DNA of 64,000 nt from Knoellia remsis (GTDB lineage Bacteria; Actinomycetota; Actinomycetes; Actinomycetales; Dermatophilaceae), in the NCBI RefSeq assembly GCF_003002895.1, contig NZ_PVTI01000016.1, positions 1 through 64,000 on the forward strand. The letters run 5' to 3'. Shown piece after piece: positions 53,882-62,622 of this stretch (position 1 is its first letter; each line of letters begins with the position of its first letter). The position numbers were made by a program, and so were the translations under genes. The notes beneath the pieces were generated by a model. It was given only the letters and a program-made list of their open reading frames with translations, did not search any database and was not told the origin of the DNA.

Positions 53882-53933
53882 CGCACGGAATCGGCAATCA
53901 GTCGGGGGAGGGTGAACGGAATCGGCAATCAGT
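53882..53933. repeat. Two direct copies of GGAATCGGCAATCAGT, 31 bp apart
   Basis: CGGAATCGGCAATCAGT at 53886 and 53917; the second copy contains the TGA stop of the deacylase gene (53929-53931 complement). Right-arm half of the ACTGATTGCC palindrome family without left arms. Confidence 0.7.
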
Positions 53934-54414
53934 GGGGGTCGGTGACGTCGGCGACGTCGGCGCCGAGCACGCGCAGCACGTCATCGGCGTCCGCCGTCAC
54001 CCCGACGCCGTGTGCGCCGGCACCCATCGAGATGACCCGCCCCGCGACCGTCGTGTCGGCGATGACCGGCCATGCCGTCGTCGACCCGAACGGCGTGATC
54101 GTCCCGCGCTCGTAGCCCGTCGCGTCCTTCGCCTCGGCCGCCGGCGGCATCGACAGCCGGTTGACGCCGAGGTGGGCGCGCAGCTTCGGCCATGAGATCT
54201 CGCGGTCCCCGGGCACGAGCACGAAGACGTAGTCCTGCTCGCCGCGCCGCACGACGAGCGACTTGATGATGTCGCGCGGCTCGACCCCGCGCAGTGCCGC
54301 CGACTCCGCGAGCGAGTTCGCCCGGCCATAGGTCGAGATCGTGTGCTCGATGCCGCTCTCGCCGAGAGCCTTCGCCGCGCGCTGGGCGCCTTCGGTCGCC
54401 TGGGGGTCGGTCAT
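53929..54414 (-). CDS. YbaK/EbsC-family aminoacyl-tRNA deacylase
   Basis: 161 aa editing domain (SLVVRRGEQDYVFVLVPGDREISWPKLRAHLG, ATGYERGTITPFG, VISMGAGAHGVGV) that hydrolyses mischarged tRNA such as Cys-tRNA(Pro). TAGAGT (54421-54426 complement) 6 nt before ATG: leaderless. Stop lies in a palindromic repeat. Confidence 0.92.
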   Translation of the reverse strand: MTDPQATEGAQRAAKALGESGIEHTISTYGRANSLAESAALRGVEPRDIIKSLVVRRGEQDYVFVLVPGDREISWPKLRAHLGVNRLSMPPAAEAKDATGYERGTITPFGSTTAWPVIADTTVAGRVISMGAGAHGVGVTADADDVLRVLGADVADVTDPH

Positions 54415-54598
54415 GGCACGACTCTAGGTGGGTCCCGTCTGGCATTTCGGACAGGTATGCCGTCGGCGCGCCTCGCGCGGCCGCCTCACGGTGTGGAATG
54501 GGCGAGGACAAGCGCGACCCGACCGCCCAGATCCGAATCGAACCGACCTGAACCCACCAGACCGACCAGTCCGACCCCGACGAACGAGAAGAGGCGAC

Positions 54599-55816
54599 GT
54601 GACCTTCAGCGCCATGTGGCGGGACCTCGAGCCCATCGGCCGAGACGGAGGCTCCGGCGGCTACCGACGCTTCGCCTGGACGCGTGAGGACGCGACCCTG
54701 CGCGAGTGGTTCGTCGCCGAGGCGGAGCGTCGCGGGCTCGACGTCACGACGGACCGGGTCGGGAACCAGTGGGTGTGGTGGGGCGACCCCGACGCCGCCC
54801 TCGCCGCCGGTCGCCCGGGTGTCGTCACGGGGTCGCACCTCGACTCGGTGCCTGACGGTGGGGCATTCGACGGCCCGCTGGGCGTCGTGTCGGCCTTCGC
54901 TGCCCTGGATACGTTGCGGGACAAGGGGTTCGAGCCGGATCGGCCCATCGGCATCGTGAACTTCGTCGACGAGGAGGGGGCCCGCTTCGGGGTGGCCTGC
55001 GCCGGGTCGCGCGTCCTCACCGGCGCCATGACGGCGGACCGGGCCCGCTCCCTCACGGACGCCGACGGTGTCTCGATGGCCGAGGCGCTCGGGGCGGCGG
55101 GCCGCGACCCCGCCGAGCTCGGCCCCGACGCCGAGACGGTGCGTCGCGTCGGCACCTTCGTCGAGCTGCACGTCGAGCAGGGTCGCCACCTCTCGACCCT
55201 CGACGAGGACGTGCCCGTCGCGGTCGGCAGCGACATCTGGCCGCACGGCCGCTGGCGGCTGCGCACCCTCGGCGAGGCCAACCACGCCGGCACGACCCGG
55301 CTCGAGGACCGCGAGGACGCGATGCTCGGCTTCGCTGCCGCTGTCATCGCCGCCCGCCGCGCCGCCGAGACCCACGGCTGCGTCGCGACCGTCGGCAAAG
55401 TTGCCGTCACCCCCGGTGGCGTCAACGCCATCCCGAGCGAGGTCACCGGCTGGCTCGACGCCCGCGGCGCCGACGAGGCGGCCGTGCGTCGGGTCGTCGC
55501 GGACGTCACCGAGGTCGTCGAGGAGTTCGGCGGCCTCGTCGTCGAGGACTCTTGGACCGGGTCGACACCCTTCGACCCGGGACTGGCGCGGCGCCTCGCG
55601 ACGCGACTGGGCGGCATACCGGTCATCGGGACCGGAGCCGGCCACGACGCCGGCATCCTCGCGAACGCCGGGGTGCCCACGGCGATGCTCTTCGTCCGCA
55701 ACCCCACGGGCATCTCGCACTCGCCGGAGGAGTTCGCGACCTCGGAGGACTGCCTCGCCGGCGTCGACGCCCTCGCGACCGTGCTGGCAGACCTCGCCGG
55801 AGGTGACGCGACATGA
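54599..55816 (+). CDS. M20 amidohydrolase (allantoate amidohydrolase-like), candidate N-formylglutamate deformylase
   Basis: 405 aa zinc peptidase M20/carbamoylase: GSHLDSVPDGGAFDGPLG (metal ligands His, Asp), FVDEEGARFG, FVELHVEQGRHLS, NHAGTTR, GAGHDAGILA with SHSPEE. Annotated homologues are allantoate amidohydrolases, but here it is coupled by ATGA overlap to hutF, so the likely job is to release formate (or formamide) from N-formylglutamate. GTG start at 54599 after GAGGCGAC. Confidence 0.88.
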   Translation: MTFSAMWRDLEPIGRDGGSGGYRRFAWTREDATLREWFVAEAERRGLDVTTDRVGNQWVWWGDPDAALAAGRPGVVTGSHLDSVPDGGAFDGPLGVVSAFAALDTLRDKGFEPDRPIGIVNFVDEEGARFGVACAGSRVLTGAMTADRARSLTDADGVSMAEALGAAGRDPAELGPDAETVRRVGTFVELHVEQGRHLSTLDEDVPVAVGSDIWPHGRWRLRTLGEANHAGTTRLEDREDAMLGFAAAVIAARRAAETHGCVATVGKVAVTPGGVNAIPSEVTGWLDARGADEAAVRRVVADVTEVVEEFGGLVVEDSWTGSTPFDPGLARRLATRLGGIPVIGTGAGHDAGILANAGVPTAMLFVRNPTGISHSPEEFATSEDCLAGVDALATVLADLAGGDAT

Positions 55817-57147
55817 CGACGACCTACTGGTGCGAACACGCCCAGCTCCCCGACAAGGTCCACGCCGGCGTGCGAATCACGACGGACGGTGGCCGGATCA
55901 CCGAGGTGATGCCGCGAACAACCGCTCGGGAGAACGACATCCGCCTGCGCGGCGTCACCCTCCCGGGTCTGGCGAACGCGCACAGCCACGCGTTCCATCG
56001 GATGCTGCGTGGGCGCACCCACGGTGACGGTGGCAACTTCTGGACGTGGCGGGACCAGATGTATGCCGTGACCGAGCAGCTCAACCCGGACACCTACTTC
56101 GCCCTCGCGAGAGGGGTTTTCGCGGAGATGCTCGCCGCGGGATACACCGTTGTCGGTGAGTTCCACTACCTCCATCACGATGTCGGCGGGCGCCCGTACT
56201 CCGACCCCAACGCCATGGGCGCCGCACTCATCGCCGCGGCCGAGGAGGTTGGGATCCGGCTCACGCTGCTCGACACGTGCTACCTCGCGGGCGGCCTGTC
56301 CTCGGACGGGCACCTACCGCTGGACGAGGTGCAGCAGCGGTTCTCCGACGGGTCTGTCGAGGCCTGGGCCGCCCGGGTCCGTGAGCTGCGAGACAGCGAC
56401 CTCGTGCGCATCGGCGCAGCCGCGCATTCGGTGCGCGCGCTCACGGGCGCCCAGCTCGCGGAGTTCGCGTCGGCGGTGAGCGCGCTCGGGGAGCGTCCGG
56501 TGCACGCGCACGTCAGCGAGCAGGTCGCGGAGAACATCACGACGGAGATGGTCTACGGCGCAAGCCCGGTCGAGCACCTGGCTGATGCGGGGCTGCTGCG
56601 TGAGGGCTTCACCGCCGTCCATGCCACGCACTTGTCGGACATCGACCTCGAGCTCATGGGGTGCTCCGGTGCGGCGGCGTGCTTCTGTCCGACGACCGAG
56701 CGCGACCTCGCCGACGGCATCGGCCCGGCGTGCGAGCTGGCCGGACAAGGGGTGTCGATCAGTCTCGGGTCGGACCAGCACGCCGTCATCGACCCGTTCG
56801 AGGAGCTGCGCGGTATCGAGATGCACGAGCGGCTCAAGAGTCACGAGCGAGGCAGGTTCGGCGTCGCGGACCTGCTCGAGATGGCGACGAGCGCCGGCTA
56901 CCGCAGTCTCGGCTGGGACGGCGGCGAGCTGCGTGTGGGTCAGCTCGCGGACTTCGTGTCGGTGCGCACCGACAGCCGCCGCACGGGTGGGGTGGCCCCG
57001 GGCCAGGTGGTGTTCGCCGCGACCGGTGCCGATGTCAGGGAGGTCGTCGTCGGGGGAGAGCGGGTGGTGTCGGCCGGCGTGCACCGTCTCGGACCCGTCG
57101 ACGACGTCGTGGCAGAAGCCATTGCGGCAGTGAGGAGCACATCATGA
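55813..57147 (+). CDS. hutF: Formimidoylglutamate deiminase
   Basis: 444 aa metal-dependent amidohydrolase that turns N-formimidoylglutamate into N-formylglutamate plus ammonia. Metal motif [60 protein letters not shown] overlaps the upstream hydrolase stop; its own stop overlaps the first of two hutI-type start codons. Confidence 0.95.
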   Translation: MTTTYWCEHAQLPDKVHAGVRITTDGGRITEVMPRTTARENDIRLRGVTLPGLANAHSHAFHRMLRGRTHGDGGNFWTWRDQMYAVTEQLNPDTYFALARGVFAEMLAAGYTVVGEFHYLHHDVGGRPYSDPNAMGAALIAAAEEVGIRLTLLDTCYLAGGLSSDGHLPLDEVQQRFSDGSVEAWAARVRELRDSDLVRIGAAAHSVRALTGAQLAEFASAVSALGERPVHAHVSEQVAENITTEMVYGASPVEHLADAGLLREGFTAVHATHLSDIDLELMGCSGAAACFCPTTERDLADGIGPACELAGQGVSISLGSDQHAVIDPFEELRGIEMHERLKSHERGRFGVADLLEMATSAGYRSLGWDGGELRVGQLADFVSVRTDSRRTGGVAPGQVVFAATGADVREVVVGGERVVSAGVHRLGPVDDVVAEAIAAVRSTS

Positions 57148-57189
57148 CCAGCACCGTCCACGCCCAATGACCAGCACCGTCCACGCCCA
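57144..57189 (+). repeat. Duplicated hutI start region with eight-codon mini-ORF
   Basis: A 23-bp unit starting ATGACCAGCACCGTCC is repeated (57144-57166, 57167-57189). The first ATG opens MTSTVHAQ, stopping at a TGA (57168-57170) that overlaps the hutI ATG at 57167; the first ATG overlaps the hutF stop. Confidence 0.85.
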
Positions 57190-58390
57190 TGGCGCGCCCG
57201 AACCCACGGGCAGCACCGCCTACGTCGGCATCGGCGAGCTCGTCACCTGCGACGGCACCGGCGAGGTCGGGCTCGGCATGCGCCGCGATGCCGCCGTCGT
57301 CGTCGAGGACGGCCTGGTCGCGTGGGTCGGTGAGAGCGCCGACGCGCCCGCCGCGGATCGTCGGGTCGACCTCGAGGGTCGGGCGGTGCTGCCCGGGTTC
57401 GTCGACAGCCACAGCCACCTCGTCTTCGACGGGGACCGGGCGGCGGAGTTCGCGGCTCGGATGACGGGGGAGCGCTACGACGGCGGCGGCATCGGTGTCT
57501 CCGTCGCCGCGACCCGCGCCGCCTCTGACGAGCGACTGCGCGAGCTCGTCGCCGCCCGCGTCGCCGAGATGCGCGCCCAGGGGACGACGACGGTCGAGAT
57601 CAAGAGCGGCTACGGCCTCACCGTCGAGGACGAGGCCCGCGCGTTGCGCATCGCCCGCGAGCTCACCCCGGAGACGACCTTCCTCGGCGCCCACGTCGTG
57701 CCGGAGGAAGCGCGCGGCGACCGGACGGCATACGTCGACCTCGTCACCGGGCCCATGCTGGAAGCCTGTGCTCCGTACGCCCGGTGGGCGGACGTCTTCT
57801 GCGAGCCGAACTCCCCGCACGCCTTCACCGAGGACGAGTCGCGCGCCATCCTGCTCGCCGCTCGCGACGCCGGCCTGGAGCTGCGGGTCCACGGCAACCA
57901 GCTCGGTCCGGGTCCCGGCGTGCAGCTCGCCGTCGAGCTCGGCGCGGCGAGTGTCGACCACTGCACCTACCTCTCCGACGCCGATGTCGATGCCCTGGTG
58001 CAGGCCGCCGACACGACGTGCGCGACCCTGCTGCCCGGGGTCGAGTTCTCGACGCGCTCGCCCTACCCCGACGCCCGCGCCCTCCTCGACGCCGGGGTGA
58101 GCGTGGCGTTGGCGACCGACTGCAACCCGGGGACGTGCTACTCGGACTCGATGCCGTTCGTCATCGCCCTAGCGGTTCGCGAGATGGGGATGACGCCGAG
58201 CGAGGCCGTGTATGCCGCGACGGCCGGGTCCGCGAAGGCGTTGCGCCGGGGTGACGTCGGGCGCGTCGCCGTCGGGGGACCGGCTGACCTCGCCGTGCTC
58301 GAGGCGCCGAGTCACCTGCACCTTGCCTATCGCGCGGGCGTCCCCATCGCCCGGACGCTGGCTACGGCTGCGGATCGGACGGGGGAATGA
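57167..58390 (+). CDS. hutI: Imidazolonepropionase
   Basis: 407 aa; hydrolyses imidazolonepropionate to formimidoylglutamate, bridging HutU and HutF. Metal motif [74 protein letters not shown]. Start chosen as the second of two duplicated ATGs because the first frame stops. Overlaps the end of the convergent regulator gene by 29 bp. Confidence 0.96.
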   Translation: MTSTVHAHGAPEPTGSTAYVGIGELVTCDGTGEVGLGMRRDAAVVVEDGLVAWVGESADAPAADRRVDLEGRAVLPGFVDSHSHLVFDGDRAAEFAARMTGERYDGGGIGVSVAATRAASDERLRELVAARVAEMRAQGTTTVEIKSGYGLTVEDEARALRIARELTPETTFLGAHVVPEEARGDRTAYVDLVTGPMLEACAPYARWADVFCEPNSPHAFTEDESRAILLAARDAGLELRVHGNQLGPGPGVQLAVELGAASVDHCTYLSDADVDALVQAADTTCATLLPGVEFSTRSPYPDARALLDAGVSVALATDCNPGTCYSDSMPFVIALAVREMGMTPSEAVYAATAGSAKALRRGDVGRVAVGGPADLAVLEAPSHLHLAYRAGVPIARTLATAADRTGE

Positions 58391-58892
58391 GCGGCACGCC
58401 GTCGCTGGCGTCGTAGCCGTAGTCCAGCATTTCCTCGCGGGGCAGCACCCGGACCGGAGCCCCGAGCATCAGGCTGATGTGGCCCGACGCGACCATCAGC
58501 CCGATGCGGTCGCGTCCTGCTGGTGGGGTCACCGCGATGTAGACCGTGCATCCCACTGGCTCGCTCCCATCGGCGACGCCACCGTAGATCGTCGGGTCGC
58601 TCACCCCGGCCTCGGAGAGCACCTGGAGAATCCGCTCTCGCTGGGCCGTGAGTCGACGTCCGAGCGGCCCGGGAAACCTCAGGTCCGGGCCCGGTCCGCT
58701 CCGCTTCGTCAGCGTCCAGCCGAGCTCGAGCCCGCAGGCCGCCACCAGCCGCTCGAGGGCCGCGACGCTGGGCTGCTGCTGCCGCGACTCATAGCGAGCG
58801 ATGACGTTCTGGCTGATGCCGGACCGTTCGGCGAGCTCACGCTGGGTCAGACGTTGTTCCCGGCGGGCTCGGCGCAACACGGTGCGCGCCAT
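58362..58892 (-). CDS. XRE-family regulator with degenerate nucleotidyltransferase domain
   Basis: 176 aa: N-terminal HTH ([36 protein letters not shown]), then a region resembling the MNT nucleotidyltransferases that follow such HTHs ([37 protein letters not shown]). The usual Gly-Ser and Asp-x-Asp are replaced (GG; CTVYIAV), so catalysis is unlikely. Start 58892 (MARTVLRR) is family-like; MPRPTQQ at 58925 possible. Possible antitoxin-type regulator without a partner. Confidence 0.75.
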   Translation of the reverse strand: MARTVLRRARREQRLTQRELAERSGISQNVIARYESRQQQPSVAALERLVAACGLELGWTLTKRSGPGPDLRFPGPLGRRLTAQRERILQVLSEAGVSDPTIYGGVADGSEPVGCTVYIAVTPPAGRDRIGLMVASGHISLMLGAPVRVLPREEMLDYGYDASDGVPLIPPSDPQP

Positions 58893-58999
58893 GTCGGAGG
58901 GCCACTGCTGGGTGGGTCGGGGCATTTCCCCACGATGACAAATCCGCTCGGACCACCAGGGGCGTTGTCCACAGGGTCGGCGGCACCCTTCGCTCGCAG

Positions 59000-59045
59000 C
59001 GTTGATGACGGATAAGTGTTCGTACACACTTATCCGTCATCAACG
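59000..59045. repeat. Perfect 20-bp inverted repeat between regulator and DUF4235 genes
   Basis: Arms CGTTGATGACGGATAAGTGT (59000-59019) and complement (59026-59045), loop TCGTAC; extending 5 bp further with one mismatch. Shares the ACTTAT core with the other palindromes. 53 bp after the DUF4235 stop. Confidence 0.75.
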
Positions 59046-59097
59046 TTGCGACACCTAGGTGGTCGTGTGGCGGTCGCGGACCCCCTGGGAAGCGGAC

Positions 59098-59367
59098 TCA
59101 GAGGTCGCGGTCGCGGATCTCGGCGGGCTTGTGACCCGCCGAGCGAGCGTAGAACTGGGCGGCCTTGCGCGTCGCCATCGTCCGGGCGATACCGGCCGCG
59201 AGACCCGTCAGAGCCGCATAGGCGAGTGCCGCCATGACGGGGGAGTCGGGGTCCTTGGGGTCGATCGACACGTCCTGCCCGGCCTTCTGCCAGACCTGGT
59301 CCGCGATCTTGGTCGCCGCAAGGCCAGCAGCGATCGCCGAGCCGGTTCCGAGGATCTTCCACACCAT
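59098..59367 (-). CDS. DUF4235 membrane protein
   Basis: 89 aa, DUF4235: starts MVWKILGTGSAIAAGLAATKIADQVWQKAG, with two hydrophobic stretches (residues 5-20; about 45-65 ALAYAALTGLAAGIARTMA). Function unknown, frequent in actinobacteria. Start at 59367 after GGGAAGC. Confidence 0.85.
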   Translation of the reverse strand: MVWKILGTGSAIAAGLAATKIADQVWQKAGQDVSIDPKDPDSPVMAALAYAALTGLAAGIARTMATRKAAQFYARSAGHKPAEIRDRDL

Positions 59368-59420
59368 GCTTCCCACGGGATCCACTCTGCCACAGCGGCA
59401 GGAGTAAGGTGGATCTGTCA

Positions 59421-59507
59421 CACGACAGGGGAGCGCTTCGGCGCTGAGAGTGCGGGCAACCGCAGACCCTCACACCTGATCCGGTTCGCACCGGCGTAGG
59501 GAGTCGA
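59421..59507 (+). ncRNA. TPP riboswitch (THI element)
   Basis: Contains the conserved aptamer segments in order: ACGACAGGGGAGC, GCGCTGAGAGTGCGGGC, CCGCAGACCCT, CACCTGATCCGG and GTAGGGAGTCGAG, ending near 59507. The CTGAGA core binds the pyrimidine and the second helix the pyrophosphate. About 90 nt before ykoE. A palindrome CCGGGCGCGCGCCCGG (59564-59579) just before the ribosome site GGGAGAAG may form the expression platform. -10 candidate TAAGGT at 59405-59410. Confidence 0.93.
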
Positions 59508-59598
59508 GTTCTCAGGTGACGTGGGCTGCATCCGTATGCCGTCCGCCCACCTCCCCGTATCCACCGGGCGCGCGCCCGGAGACCACGGGAGAAGAAAC

Positions 59599-60255
59599 AT
59601 GGCAGCACCGACCACGACGTCGACCCCGGCCCACACCGGCCGCGGCGGCAGCATCCTCGCGACCCGCCCCCTCATGGGCTGGCGGACCGTCGACATCCTC
59701 ACGATCGCCTTCCTCGGCGCGGCCCTCGGCATCGCCTTCTGGGGCTGGGGCGTCTTCTACAACGGGCCGCTGTCGGCGATCTCGTTCGCGTTCCCACCCA
59801 TGCAGGGGCTCCTCACCGGCCCGTGGTTCATCGCCGGAGTCGTCGGCGGGCTCGTCGTGCGCCGCCCCGGCGCCGCCTTGTTCTGCGAGGTCGTCGCAGC
59901 CCTCGTCTCGATGATCCCGGGCACCGAATGGGGCGCGACCGTCCTCGTCTCCGGCATCGTGCAGGGCCTCGGCACCGAGCTCGTCTTCGCACTCCTCGGC
60001 TACCGCGCCTTCGGCATCGCCGCCGCGGTGCTCGCCGGCGCGATGGCCGGACCGTTCGCCGCCTTCTACGAGTCGTTCACTTGGATCGCCGACTGGTCCT
60101 TCGGGTGGAAGCTCGCGTATGCCGCGTTCCTCGCCATCTCGGGTGCCGTCATCGCCGGCGCGGGTGGGTGGCTGCTCACCCGGGCGCTCGCGGCGGCCGG
60201 AGCGCTCAACGCGTTCCCGCCCGGGCAGGAGCAGCGGGAGTCCCGAGCTGTCTGA
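59599..60255 (+). CDS. ykoE: ECF transporter S component, YkoE family (thiamine/HMP)
   Basis: 218 aa, six membrane segments, substrate-binding protein of a thiamine-precursor ECF importer: DILTIAFLGAALGIAFWGWGVFYNGPL, AFPPMQGLLTGPWFIAGVVGG, GTEWGATVLVSGIVQGLGTELVFALLGYR. Downstream of a TPP riboswitch, which supports thiamine or hydroxymethylpyrimidine as substrate. Start 59599 after GGGAGAAGAAAC. Confidence 0.92.
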   Translation: MAAPTTTSTPAHTGRGGSILATRPLMGWRTVDILTIAFLGAALGIAFWGWGVFYNGPLSAISFAFPPMQGLLTGPWFIAGVVGGLVVRRPGAALFCEVVAALVSMIPGTEWGATVLVSGIVQGLGTELVFALLGYRAFGIAAAVLAGAMAGPFAAFYESFTWIADWSFGWKLAYAAFLAISGAVIAGAGGWLLTRALAAAGALNAFPPGQEQRESRAV

Positions 60256-60262
60256 GCGGTCG

Positions 60263-62620
60263 GTGACGTCCAGCCAGACCTCCACGCCCGAGCCGCCGGC
60301 GTCCAGCACGCACGCTGGCGGTTCGGGCGGGCCCCGCAGGGCCGACGAGGCCGAACGTGCCGGCGGCCGGGTCGTCCTCGACGGAGTGACCTGGCGCCCG
60401 TACGGTCGGCGCGAACCGGTCCTGCGCGACGTCACGCTCACCCTCGAACCGGGAGAGCGCGTGCTGCTTGCCGGACCCAGCGGGGCCGGCAAGTCCACGC
60501 TGCTCCGTGCAATGGCGGGTCTGCTCGAGACCGCCGACGCGGGCGAGCTCAGCGGCTCGGTCACCCTCGACGGGCACGCGCCGGGAACGCGCGCCGGCGA
60601 GGTCGGTCTCGTCCTCCAAGAGCCGGGCGCCGGGATCGTCGCCTCGACGGTCGGGCGCGACGTCGCCTTCGGTCTCGAGAACGTCGCGCTGCCGCGGGCC
60701 GACATGGAACCGGCGATCCGCGCCGCGCTCGCGGCCGTCGGCCTCGACAAGCCGCTCGACACCCCGACCAGTGCACTCTCCGGCGGCGAGACCCAGCGCC
60801 TCGCCCTCGCGGGCGCGCTCGCACTCACCCCGTCGGTCCTCCTCCTCGACGAGCCCACGGCGATGCTCGACCCCGGCCACGCGGCTCAGGTGCGCGCGAG
60901 CGTGGAAGGCGCGCTCGCGGCATACCCGGTCACGACCGTGGTCGTCGAGCACCTCATCGGGCCGTGGGTGGGTCTCGTCGACCGGATGCTCGTCCTCGAC
61001 GACGACGGGCGGCTCGTCGCGGACGGGCCGGTGCGTGAGGTGCTCGCGGCCGAGCGACAGCGACTCCTCGACATGGGCATCTGGGTGCCCGGCGAGCCGA
61101 ACCCCACCCCGCTCACCACCGTGAAAAACTCACCCAATTGGACGGATGCCGCCACAGGAAGCGGGAAAAACTCACCCAATTGGACGGTCGAGGGCGAGCA
61201 GTCCGTCGCCGCCTCTGCCCTGACGATCGAGCGCACGACGCGGCTCGTCGACGGCTCGACCCGCACCCAGCCGGCGGCGGTCCTGGGAGAGCCGCTGTCA
61301 CCGGCGGCGGCCACCTCGACCGCGCTCGTCGGACCCAGTGGCTCCGGCAAGTCCACCGTCCTGCTCGCCTTCGCGGGCGCCCTCACCCCGGCGCAGGGGG
61401 AGGTCCGAGCGGGTGACCGACCCGTCGCCGACCTCACCTCCCGCGAGCTCGCGGCAGCCCTCGGGTGGGTCCCCCAGTGGTCGAGCTCGACGATCGTCGC
61501 CTCGACGGTCCTCGACGAGGTGCTCGTCGCGTCGCGGGCCCTCGGCGAGGACGGGGACGAACGGGTCGCGGAGGCACGGGCACTGCTCGCTGTCCTCGGG
61601 CTGGACGAGCTCGAGGGGGCTGATCCGCGGGAGCTCTCCGGCGGCGAGCAGCGCCGGCTCGCGATCGCCGCCGCGATCCTGCACCGGCCGCCGCTGCTCC
61701 TGCTCGACGAGCCCACGGTCGGGCAGGACCGGCACACCTGGGCTGCGGTCGTCGGGCTGCTGCGGGACTACCGCGAGGCCGGCGGGGCGATCGTCGTCTC
61801 CACGCACGACGCCGCACTCATCGAGCGTGCACAGACCGTCGTCGAGCTCGCGCCGCCACCCCGGCCGCCGGAGCCGCCGGCCACCCAGCGGCTGCTCGCG
61901 GCCCGCGCCGGCCCGCTCGCGCTCCTCGCCGGGGCGGTGCTCGCGATCCCGGCGGGCATCATTCCGGACCACTGGAGCGTGTCCCTGACCGTCCTCGCAG
62001 TCCAGTTCGTGCTCGCCGTCGTGGCGCTCACGGCGGTGGGTCGGGGGAAGCGGCCGAGCGGGCGGGTACGACGCGTGCTGTTCCGCATGTGTCCCGGAGC
62101 CCTCGGTGCCCTCTCGGTCGGCTGGTCGACCTGGCTGCTCGGCGGGAACGACCTCACCACCGCGATCACGGCCGCGTTGCGCGTGCTCATCATCGTCTTC
62201 CCCTCCGCGGTGCTGCTGCCGCTCGTCGACCCCGACCGGCTGGGCGACCACCTCGCCCAGCGGCTGCGTCTGCCCGCCCGGCCCGTCGTGGCGGTCGCCG
62301 CGGCGCTGCAACGGGTGCACACGTTCGGTCAGGTATGGACCGAGATCGGGCTCGCCCGGCGGGTGCGGGGCGTCGACGGATGGCGGCCCGTGCCGCTCGT
62401 CCGGCACCTCGCCGTCGTGACGTTCGGGCTGCTCGTGCGGACGTTGCGGCTCGCGGCCGACCTCGCCGTCGCGATGGACGCCCGCGGGTTCGCGACGGCG
62501 GCGCGGCGGACGTGGTTCGCGGTGGCGCCGTGGCGCTGGCCGGACACGCTCGTCGTGCTCGCCTCCCTGCTGCCCATCGCCGTTGCCGTCGTGGCCCCGG
62601 CCCTGCTCACTCGTCCCTAA
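60263..62620 (+). CDS. Fused ECF ATPase-ATPase-EcfT energising protein
   Basis: 785 aa, YkoD and YkoC in one chain. First ATPase (~35-270): LLAGPSGAGKST, LSGGETQRLAL, LLLDEPTAMLD. Second (~320-530): ALVGPSGSGKST, LSGGEQRRLAIA, LLLDEPTVGQD. From ~545, EcfT membrane domain with coupling segments (RRVRGVDGWR, DLAVAMDARGF). Linker between ATPases contains KNSPNWT twice, encoded by copies of a 42-bp repeat seen elsewhere between genes. GTG start at 60263, 8 bp after the ykoE stop; same riboswitch-led operon. Confidence 0.93.
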   Translation: MTSSQTSTPEPPASSTHAGGSGGPRRADEAERAGGRVVLDGVTWRPYGRREPVLRDVTLTLEPGERVLLAGPSGAGKSTLLRAMAGLLETADAGELSGSVTLDGHAPGTRAGEVGLVLQEPGAGIVASTVGRDVAFGLENVALPRADMEPAIRAALAAVGLDKPLDTPTSALSGGETQRLALAGALALTPSVLLLDEPTAMLDPGHAAQVRASVEGALAAYPVTTVVVEHLIGPWVGLVDRMLVLDDDGRLVADGPVREVLAAERQRLLDMGIWVPGEPNPTPLTTVKNSPNWTDAATGSGKNSPNWTVEGEQSVAASALTIERTTRLVDGSTRTQPAAVLGEPLSPAAATSTALVGPSGSGKSTVLLAFAGALTPAQGEVRAGDRPVADLTSRELAAALGWVPQWSSSTIVASTVLDEVLVASRALGEDGDERVAEARALLAVLGLDELEGADPRELSGGEQRRLAIAAAILHRPPLLLLDEPTVGQDRHTWAAVVGLLRDYREAGGAIVVSTHDAALIERAQTVVELAPPPRPPEPPATQRLLAARAGPLALLAGAVLAIPAGIIPDHWSVSLTVLAVQFVLAVVALTAVGRGKRPSGRVRRVLFRMCPGALGALSVGWSTWLLGGNDLTTAITAALRVLIIVFPSAVLLPLVDPDRLGDHLAQRLRLPARPVVAVAAALQRVHTFGQVWTEIGLARRVRGVDGWRPVPLVRHLAVVTFGLLVRTLRLAADLAVAMDARGFATAARRTWFAVAPWRWPDTLVVLASLLPIAVAVVAPALLTRP
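61129..61186. repeat. CTCACCCAATTGGACG pair inside the ECF gene, 42-bp period
   Basis: Copies at 61129 and 61171, 42 bp apart, same spacing as the intergenic array at 39132-39230. In frame, encoding KNSPNWT in the inter-ATPase linker. Confidence 0.9.
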
Positions 62621-62622
62621 CT

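Noticed and set aside
54428-54598. N-terminal extension of the M20 hydrolase to an upstream ATG
   Set aside because: The extra 57 residues are Arg/Pro-rich and precede a GTG with a good ribosome site; homologous sequence starts at TFSAMWRDLEPIGR.
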